DNA from: Saccharothrix sp.
GTDB lineage: Bacteria; Actinomycetota; Actinomycetes; Mycobacteriales; Pseudonocardiaceae
Assembly: GCF_031180885.1 (NCBI RefSeq)
Contig: NZ_JAPSLK010000027.1
Span: forward strand, 28,089 to 92,088
DNA: 64,000 bases
Reading direction: 5' to 3'
Shown piece by piece: positions 43,844 to 51,557 of the stretch. The first letter of the stretch is position 1. Each line of letters begins with the position of its first letter. A program made the translations under genes and the position numbers. Below the pieces are notes generated by a model. The model worked only from the letters and a program-made list of their open reading frames with translations, was not told where the DNA came from and searched no databases.

Positions 43844-43935
43844 TCATCGTGAGTACGCAAGCTCGAACAGTCACCTGATCAGAACGCCGACCATGTCCAT
43901 GGCCGCTGGATCTCACCCTTCAAACAAGCCACTCG

Positions 43936-44192
43936 ATGACGAGCCTGCGTGGCTGCCTTCGGGTCGAGGTTCGCACCCTCGGGGACAGCCCCAGGCAAGT
44001 CCGGGAAGGCGGACCTACTCCACTGTGGACACACGTCGACAATGCCTGGTGCGCCTGGAACGACAACGGACAACCGAGCTGGGAACGCTTCGGCCTCACC
44101 GTCACCCCGACACCCACACACTCTGGCTCGACCACCCGGACAACCCGCTCTCAGAGCTGCTCAGTCGTGCCGACCACAACAAGCCCGAGTGA
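43936..44192 (+). pseudogene. Small unidentified protein, frameshifted
   Basis: The frame from ATG 43936 gives PTPLWTHVDNAWCAW, NDNGQPSWERFGLTVT and then loses sense. The neighbouring frame continues PDTHTLWLDHPDNPLSELL, SRADHNKPE and stops at 44192. Adding one C in the CCCC run near 44115 joins them. So there seems to be one small gene of about 85 aa with a one-base deletion. Family unknown to me. Confidence 0.4.
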
Positions 44193-44276
44193 CCGGCACC
44201 GCCGTCCTCATCCGCGAAACAATATTGCGGGCGCACTGCACACCGTACGTCCCGTGTCTGCGCCTAACATGACCTT

Positions 44277-45041
44277 GTGCCTACTCAACGGGCGTCCTCG
44301 CCTCCCTGGGTCTACATCGAGAACGAACTCCGCAAGCGCGGGCTGACCACCAGGGATCTCATGCGCGGCCTTGACGCGAGCCGCAGCGCCCTGACCGGCT
44401 GGCGCGACGGTCGGTCGATGACCCTGCCCACCGCGCGGTTGATCGCCGCACTGCTCAAGGTCCCCATCCTCGAAGTCCTCGTCGGCACGGGCGTCCTCAC
44501 CCCGCAGGAGGCTCGTCTCCGACCCGCCGCGGAGCCGGACCCGACCGCCATCCCCGATGGGGGGCTGTTCCTCGAACTCGCCGAGCGTCTCCGAAACCGC
44601 CCCTGGCTGTCGTCCTTGGCGTCCACGCCGATGCCGTCGGAGGGCTGCAGTGACGACGCCCCTTGTCGACTTGACGTGGAATCGAACCGTGTTCGAGTGG
44701 AATCGGCGGCTCTCCCCGGCCGCCGTGGACGCCCGGAGACGGCGCGTCCGACGCCGACGGTGAAAGGAGAACGGTCATGGACTGGCGGGAACGGCGTGAG
44801 TACGAGGACATGGTCGACAGGGTTGCGCCGTGTTGTCGGTTCGCTGCCGTACTGGACGGTGGAAGAACACGACGGTCAACCCGTCGACGTCGAGGGCGAT
44901 GAGGTTCTCCTGCGGTTGAACAGCCCGTGGAACCCGAATCTGTCGGCGTCTTTTCTCGGCGTTCGACCGGTACCGGCTGCTGGAACTGGTCGCGTTGCTG
45001 GAGGTCGTGCCCGAGGGAAGCTGCTCAGCAGCCGGTCGTAG
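44277..45041 (+). CDS. Small HTH regulator, third of three paralogues; 3' part probably out of frame
   Basis: GTG at 44277. HTH core: YIENELRKRGLTTRDLMRG, LDASRSALTGWRDGRSM, TLPTARLIAALLKVPILEV, GVLTPQEARL, as in the genes at 39267 and 41507. The open frame continues to 45041, but after about residue 110 (RNRPW) codon use becomes poor. In the frame one base on, the sequence runs PLAVVLGVHADAVGGLQ and stops at 44652 overlapping the next GTG, so one missing C near 44604 is likely. The expected natural length would then be about 125 aa. Confidence 0.55.
   Translation: MPTQRASSPPWVYIENELRKRGLTTRDLMRGLDASRSALTGWRDGRSMTLPTARLIAALLKVPILEVLVGTGVLTPQEARLRPAAEPDPTAIPDGGLFLELAERLRNRPWLSSLASTPMPSEGCSDDAPCRLDVESNRVRVESAALPGRRGRPETARPTPTVKGERSWTGGNGVSTRTWSTGLRRVVGSLPYWTVEEHDGQPVDVEGDEVLLRLNSPWNPNLSASFLGVRPVPAAGTGRVAGGRARGKLLSSRS
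44650..44763 (+). CDS. Very small basic protein, 37 aa
   Basis: GTG at 44650 overlaps the presumed end of the HTH gene as GTGA. It reads TTPLVDLTWNRTVFEWNR, RLSPAAVDARRRRVRRRR. Codon use is G/C-rich. It may be coupled to the HTH gene. Too short to assign. Confidence 0.3.
   Translation: MTTPLVDLTWNRTVFEWNRRLSPAAVDARRRRVRRRR
44777..45030 (+). pseudogene. Small protein truncated and frameshifted at the NACHT junction
   Basis: ATG at 44777 has a strong ribosome site (AAAGGAGAACGGTC). The frame gives MDWRERREYEDMVDR. After that, sense continues in a second frame (LRRVVGSLPYWTVEEHDG, then VEGDEVLLRLNSPWNPNLSA) and again in a third (FDRYRLLELVALLEVVPEG). Removing one G near 44795 and one T near 44945 would join all three. 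The gene then runs into the NACHT remnant of the opposite strand with no stop of its own. So it lost its 3' end. Confidence 0.45.
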
Positions 45042-45606
45042 AGTTCGGCGCGGGGCAGGTCACCGTCGTCACGCCGGAGCGCGTCGTCGGTGGCGTCGTA
45101 GAGAGCGAGCATCAACAGCAGCAGCGGCTGGATCGCCAGGTCCCGGTGGGCCAGCACGGTGGCCGATGTCAGCGCGCCGCGCCGGCAGTCGTGGAAGAAG
45201 TCGGTGTTAATGGCGTTCCACACCTCCAGCCACGACGCGACCTGGTCGTCGGTGAACGGTGCCAGGCGGAGCACGCTCGTGTCGGTGGGAATGCGCATCG
45301 ACGACGCGACCCCGATACGGCTGGTCACGATGACCACGATCGGGCGGCCCGCCTCAGCGCACGCCTGTTGGAGTTTCTCCACCCTGGCCAGATACGCGAC
45401 CCCGCCTTCGACAGCAGCTCATGAGCCAACCTCACGAAGTCGGCCTTCGCGTCGAACCAACCCAACAGCTCCGCGAACCCGAACGCCACCCCACCCAGCA
45501 ACGCCCCGCCGACCAACCGGTCCAACGCCGCCACCAGCTTGTGCTGACGAACACCCAGAAGCCGCACCGCGTCGGCATAGCCGAACCTCTTCGCCAGGCC
45601 GCGCAT
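45016..45606 (-). pseudogene. NACHT NTPase remnant
   Basis: N-terminal piece from 45606: YADAVRLLGVRQHKLVAALD, RLVGGALLGGVAFGFAELLG, FDAKADFVRLAHELL, which I recognise as the NNH-type helical start of actinomycete NACHT proteins. Near 45410 the frame changes directly to YLARVEKLQQACAEAGRPIV, VTSRIGVASSMRIP and onward to LYDRLLSSF, which belongs after Walker B. So the whole P-loop/Walker A-B part is deleted, and the 3' end is cut near 45020 by the truncated plus-strand gene. Intact relatives are STAND ATPases, several with antiphage roles. This one cannot work. Confidence 0.65.
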
Positions 45607-45706
45607 GGTGACAGGCCACCTCGACCGCGAGCGTGCAACTACGACTGCCGTCACCCCATCTAGTGGACCGCTCGGACGGTTTGGTCACGTGAGGCGATGC
45701 CGACGA

Positions 45707-47986
45707 CTACAGGCCGGCTTCCACCAGATCGCGGAGGAAAGTCGCGCCGATGATCACGCGGTCCGTCGAGTCCACTAGACCACTACCGAAGTCGTGCTGG
45801 GGAACCTTCAGCACGATGCCTTCCCCTGCAGTGTCCACGACGTCGTACCGGCTGCAGATCTCGATGAACGTCGGTCGGAGGGCCTCATGTTCGGGGCCTC
45901 GGAGCGCGAAGCCAGTGCTTACACTGCGCATGCCGGCCCCGCTGAGTTCCAGTCGTAGCCACCGAGGGTTCGTCTCGTAGCCGGTAAACCAAGGGTCTTG
46001 AACCCGGTCGCCGACTTCGCTAGTCCTCCACACCTCCAGGAGGATCGGGTCCCGGTAGTAGCCGTTGCGTTGTTTTGTGCGGAGCATGCACATGGAGTAG
46101 CCCAGCTTTCCGTCCACACCGTAGTAGATTCCTGTATCTCCACTCCTCATAGCCGGGTACTTGACGAGGTAGTAGCGCCAGTCGTAGACGCCGGACGCTT
46201 CACGTTCGACGAGCCAGGTGTCCATCACGGCCGCGAAGTGCGCTCCGGCATCATCGTCGGCAGCAGCCAGTCCGTCGAGCAACGTGCCCAGGACAGCTCG
46301 AGTGCTCGACAGGTTCTCGTACGTGCCCTCGGTGAGGAGTTGGCGCCACACCGTTTCGTGCTGGGTGGAAGCGGTTCCGAACTGCCAGGCTGAAGACTTG
46401 GGTCGCAGGCGCTGGTAGTCGCCCGTGGCTAGCAGAGAACCGGTCAAGCTCATCCACTGACGCGGATCGCCGAATGCTTTCTCGAACGCCTCCGAGCGCT
46501 GTCGGAACGTTCCGCTGTCAAGCGCGAACGCGGTGAGGGTGCCTCGTAGGATCGAGTGGTCCTCTAGTCTGCACAGCGCCTCGGTCAACTCCGGGTGGGC
46601 CTCGAGGAACTGTTTCTTGCGGAGTTCGTCCTCGACCTGGTTGCGGCTGAACCTGGTCACCGCGCCGAGATCGCCGTTGACGGTGATCTCTTCCACGTCA
46701 CGGACCAGGGCCGGCATGTTCGGGCGGCGCAGTTCGTCCTCGGAGGCGGCAATGAGGTTCCGGAGGACGCGCAGCCTGCGCGGGAAGTCCGTGGTGTCAT
46801 TGATCAAATGCAAGAGAACCGCGTACAGCAGAAGGCTCTGCTGCAGACTGAAGGGGCGGAGGCCACCGGCCCGCAGGCACTGCTCGAACAGGGCGGTGCC
46901 GTTGAAACCGAAGACAACGACCTTCTGCCAATCGTAGCCGGCGCTGCCTGGAAGCGCCGTGGCGAAGACGCTGTCCAAGAGCCGCTTGATGTGCTCGGCG
47001 TCCTGCCACCGGTCAAACGCGCCGAACAGGAAATCCAGGTGCTCGCCGGCCCGAGGGTTGTCCTTGCCGAACACGGCACGTGCCCGAGGGCCGAGGCGGC
47101 CGGAGTAGGTGACTCGTCTCTCCCGGAACTCGCAGAGCTCGGTGATGAAACCAAGGTAAGCGGTGAACTCGTCGTCCACGATGTTGTCGCCGCCGTGGAA
47201 CGGCCAGAGGAGGTCGGACCACGCTCCGTCGATCTTGTGCGCGAACTCGTCGGCACGGACCGAGTGCCGGATGTCCTGCTCGAAGCGCGCTTTGAAACTC
47301 TCGAACGAGGTCAGCGGCTTCCCGCGTGAGTTCATCTTGATGTACAGGTCCTCGTCGGACTCCATGTCGTCCAGAGGCAGCAGATAGAACGACACCGCCG
47401 GGGACTCGGCGTGGGTGAGGCGCTCCCACGCCGCCTGCGGGTCGAGGTCCGGATGGCGGAGTCGAACTTTTTCGTGGATCGTATCAATCATGACGAGCAT
47501 CGCCTGGATGGTCGGATCTGCTCGCCACACGTGGAGATACCACGCCTGGTCGATGATCCATTTCGACGGGATGCCTTCGCCGTGAGGTAGCGGGTTGGCG
47601 ACGAGCCGTTGACAGAAGAGCCGGGCACTCGCACGCGTCGCGTAGGAGAAACGGGTCCACGCTGCCCCGGCGTGCAGGCGGTCGGCGGCCGAGGCGAGGT
47701 ACCAGTGGAGCAGGAACAGCGTGGTCAGTCGTTGCTGCCCGTCGAGGGGGCGGAACGTCGTTCCCGCGATCCTGCCGTACACGAAGTCCAGGCCGACCGG
47801 CTCGCCACCAGCGACCGCGTCCAGGAGCACTTCCAGGAAGTTGGCCCGGATCTCCGTCGCCGCAGGGTCTTTGCGTCCCTGGGCGAAGTCGCGCTGGATG
47901 AGCGGAATCTCGATGCTGCCGATGTTCGGCACGTCACCCGCCTGCGCCTCGAAGAGGCCCACGTACGACGTCAAATGACCCTTCAC
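45707..47986 (-). CDS. DUF262 protein (GmrS-like), second gene of a two-gene restriction-type system
   Basis: 759 aa. DUF262 core: IPLIQRDFAQGR, PLDGQQRLTTLFLLHWYL (residues 81-98) and IKMNSRGKPLTSFESFK. This ParB-like fold is the NTP-binding part of GmrSD and SspE proteins. No HNH motif is visible; the C-terminal half has a separate beta-rich domain (DWRYYLVKYPAMRSG, DPILLEVWRTSEVGD, PRWLRLELSGAG). The start overlaps the upstream DUF262-DUF1524 gene (ATGA), so they are one unit. The product probably cooperates with it in a DNA-targeting complex. Confidence 0.8.
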   Translation of the reverse strand: MKGHLTSYVGLFEAQAGDVPNIGSIEIPLIQRDFAQGRKDPAATEIRANFLEVLLDAVAGGEPVGLDFVYGRIAGTTFRPLDGQQRLTTLFLLHWYLASAADRLHAGAAWTRFSYATRASARLFCQRLVANPLPHGEGIPSKWIIDQAWYLHVWRADPTIQAMLVMIDTIHEKVRLRHPDLDPQAAWERLTHAESPAVSFYLLPLDDMESDEDLYIKMNSRGKPLTSFESFKARFEQDIRHSVRADEFAHKIDGAWSDLLWPFHGGDNIVDDEFTAYLGFITELCEFRERRVTYSGRLGPRARAVFGKDNPRAGEHLDFLFGAFDRWQDAEHIKRLLDSVFATALPGSAGYDWQKVVVFGFNGTALFEQCLRAGGLRPFSLQQSLLLYAVLLHLINDTTDFPRRLRVLRNLIAASEDELRRPNMPALVRDVEEITVNGDLGAVTRFSRNQVEDELRKKQFLEAHPELTEALCRLEDHSILRGTLTAFALDSGTFRQRSEAFEKAFGDPRQWMSLTGSLLATGDYQRLRPKSSAWQFGTASTQHETVWRQLLTEGTYENLSSTRAVLGTLLDGLAAADDDAGAHFAAVMDTWLVEREASGVYDWRYYLVKYPAMRSGDTGIYYGVDGKLGYSMCMLRTKQRNGYYRDPILLEVWRTSEVGDRVQDPWFTGYETNPRWLRLELSGAGMRSVSTGFALRGPEHEALRPTFIEICSRYDVVDTAGEGIVLKVPQHDFGSGLVDSTDRVIIGATFLRDLVEAGL

Positions 47987-49686
47987 CGAGCAGCCTCCTC
48001 GTCGGCCAGAAGATAGTCGCCGAGGATGGTGACCATCTCTTCGAGGTAGTAGGACCGATCTTGCGCACTCCAGAAGTGCATCTGGTGCTCATCGGACGGT
48101 GAGTAGTACTTTAGGAACACATTCCTGGTGCAGACGGGAATGTACGAACCCTGCCGGTCGCGATCGAGGACTGCGGCGCGCTTGACGGCGAACACCGAGT
48201 TGCTCAGCGCGCTGTTGTCGCCGCCGTCGAGCAACGCGAGGTTGGCGATCGAATCCACGCCACCATCACCCGGATCGTTGCCGGCCGAGAGCAGGACGCT
48301 GAGCTCGCGTTCGAGCGGACGGAAGTCTGCTTCGGTTATGGTCGAACTGTCGAGTACCTCATCCAGCCGGTCAAGGACCGCCTTCTTCTCGGTCTGGTCG
48401 ATCCCGTCGACGACCTTCAGCGCCTTGCGGTGCAGGCGCAGCCACTCCTTCCACTGCTCCGCGCGGTTGAGCTGTTCCGCGTTCTGCGCGTGGATGTGCT
48501 CCAGGGACCACCGGCCCAGCGCGTGTTCCCGGAAGGAATACCGTTCGGAGGAGTGCGCCCTCCGGCGAACGGTCTCGACGTTCATGAGCAGCAGTACCCG
48601 GCTCGCCTTGGCGCTCGAGTACTCCAACTCCTTCAGGGTTGCCTCGGACAGTCCCAGGTCGTCGCGGATGAGCCGGTCGAGGTCGGCATCAAACGCCGAC
48701 TTGGGCTTGTCGCGGGACTGGTCGATCAGAGTGCTGAACCGCGTTCCCCTGGCGACGAGGAAGCCGATCTTGTGGAACAGGTCTCGGTTCTCGTACCACC
48801 CCAGGACCAGCGAGTGCAGATCGACCACGTCATTCCAGAACTCCTGGGGATCGGCGGTGATCCGCTTCCTGAGCGTCTCGAACGTGTGGAATTGTGGCCG
48901 ATCACGGCCGGTCGGGCCGCCCGCGATCGTGTCCAACAGGAGGCTGATGTGCGTGGGGTCCTCCGACGCCTTGCCGGTGATGAAGGCCCACAGTTCCGGG
49001 TCGCGGAGATCGCGTTCGATGACGTCCCACTGTGCGGCGATCTCGAGTGCTCGGTCGGTCACGCCGGCGTTGTTGCGGCTTCGTGACAGCAGGAGGGCTT
49101 TGACGAGCTCGGCGTCCGTCAAGGGGATGCGGCCGACGTTGAGCCGAGTGAAGAGCGTGGTCGCATCGAGATCGTCGGAAGCCTCGTACCAGATTACCCG
49201 AACGTGTTCGAAGAGGGCGTCGTAGAACTTGTTCGCGACATATTGACGTCGACTCCCGTGGGCGGCGAACCATGCGCGAATGCACTGGTAGGACTCGTAT
49301 ATGTGGAAGAAGTCGATGTTGTCCTGGCTGCGCTCGGGATCGAGTTCCTCCAGGTAGGCGGCGCTGCCCGGCCGTGTCTCGTACCGGAGGGAGTAGCCGG
49401 CACCGGAACTCTGGAGTCCCTCGCTCTTCATGTGCTGGAAGATGAGGAACAGCGTGGTGAGCCGCTGCTGGCCGTCGACAAGCTCCCACGTGTCACCGTG
49501 TCGCTTCACGACCACCGGCTGGAGGTAGTAGGGCTTGTCGCGACTCTCCCAGATGTCATCGAGCAGCCTACGCACCTCGACAGTGCCCCACCGGTACCCG
49601 CGTTGGTAGGCGGGAACGTAGAACCTGCCCGAGATGTCACCCACGAGCCGGGGCTCCAGATAAGCGTCCCCTCCGGATGCTGTCAC
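47983..49686 (-). CDS. DUF262-DUF1524 protein (GmrSD/SspE-like), HNH nuclease
   Basis: 567 aa. N-terminal DUF262: FYVPAYQRGYRWGTVEV, VDGQQRLTTLFL at residues 70-81, and FTRLNVGRIPLTDAELVK. C-terminal DUF1524 HNH region: RWSLEHIHAQN near residue 395 and SIANLALLDGGDNSALSN near 490, the usual EHIxPQN...N...LSN pattern. This is the architecture of GmrSD-type modification-dependent restriction enzymes and of the SspE effector of phosphorothioate systems. No Ssp or Dnd modification genes are in the window. Its stop overlaps the start of the second DUF262 gene. Confidence 0.85.
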   Translation of the reverse strand: MTASGGDAYLEPRLVGDISGRFYVPAYQRGYRWGTVEVRRLLDDIWESRDKPYYLQPVVVKRHGDTWELVDGQQRLTTLFLIFQHMKSEGLQSSGAGYSLRYETRPGSAAYLEELDPERSQDNIDFFHIYESYQCIRAWFAAHGSRRQYVANKFYDALFEHVRVIWYEASDDLDATTLFTRLNVGRIPLTDAELVKALLLSRSRNNAGVTDRALEIAAQWDVIERDLRDPELWAFITGKASEDPTHISLLLDTIAGGPTGRDRPQFHTFETLRKRITADPQEFWNDVVDLHSLVLGWYENRDLFHKIGFLVARGTRFSTLIDQSRDKPKSAFDADLDRLIRDDLGLSEATLKELEYSSAKASRVLLLMNVETVRRRAHSSERYSFREHALGRWSLEHIHAQNAEQLNRAEQWKEWLRLHRKALKVVDGIDQTEKKAVLDRLDEVLDSSTITEADFRPLERELSVLLSAGNDPGDGGVDSIANLALLDGGDNSALSNSVFAVKRAAVLDRDRQGSYIPVCTRNVFLKYYSPSDEHQMHFWSAQDRSYYLEEMVTILGDYLLADEEAAR

Positions 49687-50200
49687 GGCCGTTGATCCTA
49701 GTGAAGGAGTCCGACATCGAGGATGCCCAAGTCAGAGGACGGGTACCTCGACCGGCGACTGGCGGGACAGCGTCCTGGGGTGCGTCACACGTCCGCGCGG
49801 TCGCCTCGGTGGTCTGAGTGTGGATGGATGAGCCGGTGGCCGGGGCGGTCAGGGACCAACCTCATGCGTTGCGCCGGCGGATGTAGGCGGGGAAGGCGAC
49901 GTTGGATCGGCGTTGCTGCGGTAATCGATGCTGTCGAGGCGAGGTAGCGCAGCGCGGTGAACTTGGCCCGGCTGTCCAACCAGGCACGTTTCAGCGGCGG
50001 AGGCGCCGTTGTAGGTCTGTCCGCTCGCGGGCCACAGCGCTCCAATCAGCATTACGAGCGGACATGCCTCCGCCGCCCGCCTCGTCAGAGCGGCTGGTGC
50101 AGAAGATCGACGTGCGGCGGGTGGTACGCCAGGCTACGGCCAAGGGTGTAGCCCAGGGCACGCTCCGCCCCGCACGCGACGCTTCGGGCTCTCTGTTGCG
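49687..50200. other. Divergent intergenic region; no recognised gene
   Basis: 514 bases between the DUF262 operon and the HTH gene. A minus-strand frame at 49785-50045 has helical-looking sequence but no ribosome site, and I cannot assign it. It should carry both promoters. A possible old insertion or decayed gene cannot be excluded. Confidence 0.3.
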
Positions 50201-51493
50201 ATGAAGTCTTCAGTCGACTTGTATCGCCTTATGCCTCTTCCCTTGCGTGGGATCGACCCGTCGCGGCTGGCGGCGCGTCGTGAGGAGTTGGGGCTTACCT
50301 GTGAGGCGTTGGCCAAGCGGGTCGGGGTTTCGGCGAGGATGATCTTCTTCTACGAGGAGGGCAGGCATACGCCCACGCCGCAACGGTTGAGGCGGTTGGC
50401 TGCGGCGCTGGACTGCGGTGTGGATGTGCTCACGGGTGCCGCCCGTGGGCAGGAAACACTGGTGGATCTGCGGTACACGGCCGGGTTGACCCTGGAGCGG
50501 GTCGCGGAGTTGCTGCGGGACTCGGCGGCGGGGCGGGAGTTGCGTGTGTCCGCGTCCAAGATCTCGGAGTTGGAGAGCGGGCGGCCGGTTCGCGGACGGT
50601 ATTGGCGGGAGCCCGAGATGACGGGCAGGCTCGTCGCTCCGCTGGCGAAGGCTTACAGGGTTCCGGTGCGGATGGTCGTGGACGCGTGGATGCGCACACG
50701 CCCTGGTGAACCGGCTCCCGTCGTGGCGCCGCAGCGAAAGCCCGAGGCTTCTGGGATGGCGGCGTTGGCGACCTGGCGGTCGTTGAACGAGCGTCAGCGG
50801 GTCTACCTCGGAGAGATCATGCGGGAGGACCGCATGAGGGAGACCGAGATGTGGATGCGGCGAGTCCAGCGTTTGCCCGTGGAGAAAGCGGCGCAGTGGC
50901 GGGCGTTGCCGTTGGCGCTGCAGGCACCGCCGTCGGTGGTCGGGTACACCCGGTTGCAGGAGCGGTTGCGTGGACGCGAGGTGCACGACCCCGGTGCGGG
51001 GCCGACGATCCACGCGCTGGAACGGCGTGGTCTGGTCGTGGTCACCGAGGACTCGGTGGAGCATCCCGCTGTCGGCACCGTGGGGCGTGTGCTGGTGGAG
51101 ATCACGCGTCGTGGGCGTGCCGCTGCTCGGGAAGGGTTGGGTGAACCGCGCGATCCCGGCCCGGCGGCGCATCTGCTCTCCGAGTGGTTGTGGGGTGTCG
51201 TGGCGCGCGTCGCCGCGGCCGAGCCCGCCGGGTTGGAGGACGACGGGCTGGCCGGTCGTTCGTTGTTCTTCATCGGTGTGGGCTACCGCGGCAGGACTGG
51301 TGGGCGGCCGAGTCGTGGCCTGGTGGACTCGGTGCCCGTCATGGCGCCGGGCGGGACGCACGTCGTCGAGTACCGGTGGCGCTTGACGCCGTTGGGCCGC
51401 CGTCACGTCGCGGAATTCCTTCACGTTTATCGTGAGCTCTATTCGCATATCGACACTGCCGGGCTCGATCGCCTCGCGGCCGGGGAACCGTAA
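50201..51493 (+). CDS. Two-HTH regulator upstream of the pPIWI-RE island
   Basis: 430 aa from ATG 50201 (ATG 50231 possible). Two XRE-like regions: REELGLTCEALAKRVGVSAR, MIFFYEEGRHTPTPQRLRRL, and a second around GLTLERVAELLRDS, VSASKISELESGRPV. The C-terminal 200 residues are a winged-helix-like domain (GPTIHALERRGLVVV, VEYRWRLTPLGRRHVAEFL). It precedes the pPIWI-RE genes in the same direction with a gap of about 65 bases holding a small hairpin. It may regulate the island, which is inference. Confidence 0.7.
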   Translation: MKSSVDLYRLMPLPLRGIDPSRLAARREELGLTCEALAKRVGVSARMIFFYEEGRHTPTPQRLRRLAAALDCGVDVLTGAARGQETLVDLRYTAGLTLERVAELLRDSAAGRELRVSASKISELESGRPVRGRYWREPEMTGRLVAPLAKAYRVPVRMVVDAWMRTRPGEPAPVVAPQRKPEASGMAALATWRSLNERQRVYLGEIMREDRMRETEMWMRRVQRLPVEKAAQWRALPLALQAPPSVVGYTRLQERLRGREVHDPGAGPTIHALERRGLVVVTEDSVEHPAVGTVGRVLVEITRRGRAAAREGLGEPRDPGPAAHLLSEWLWGVVARVAAAEPAGLEDDGLAGRSLFFIGVGYRGRTGGRPSRGLVDSVPVMAPGGTHVVEYRWRLTPLGRRHVAEFLHVYRELYSHIDTAGLDRLAAGEP

Positions 51494-51494
51494 A

Positions 51495-51513
51495 CAAGAA
51501 AGCCCTATTCTTG
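51495..51513 (+). promoter_or_regulatory. Small hairpin and possible promoter before the pPIWI-RE island
   Basis: CAAGAA at 51495-51500 pairs with TTCTTG at 51508-51513 just after the HTH stop, followed by a TTTTT run, so weak termination is possible. Further on, TATGCT ends eight bases before the GTG at 51558, where no ribosome site is seen; that spacing would suit a -10 box for a leaderless mRNA. Confidence 0.35.
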
Positions 51514-51557
51514 CGGTCGCGCGTTTTTGTCGGTGGTGCTGTCTATGCTCCCCGGCC

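Noticed and set aside
46595-47329. Plus-strand frame inside the DUF262 gene
   Set aside because: It is antisense to an intact gene with recognisable motifs.
49785-50045. Minus-strand frame between the DUF262 operon and HTH gene as a transposase fragment
   Set aside because: No transposase motif, inverted repeat or ribosome site could be found.
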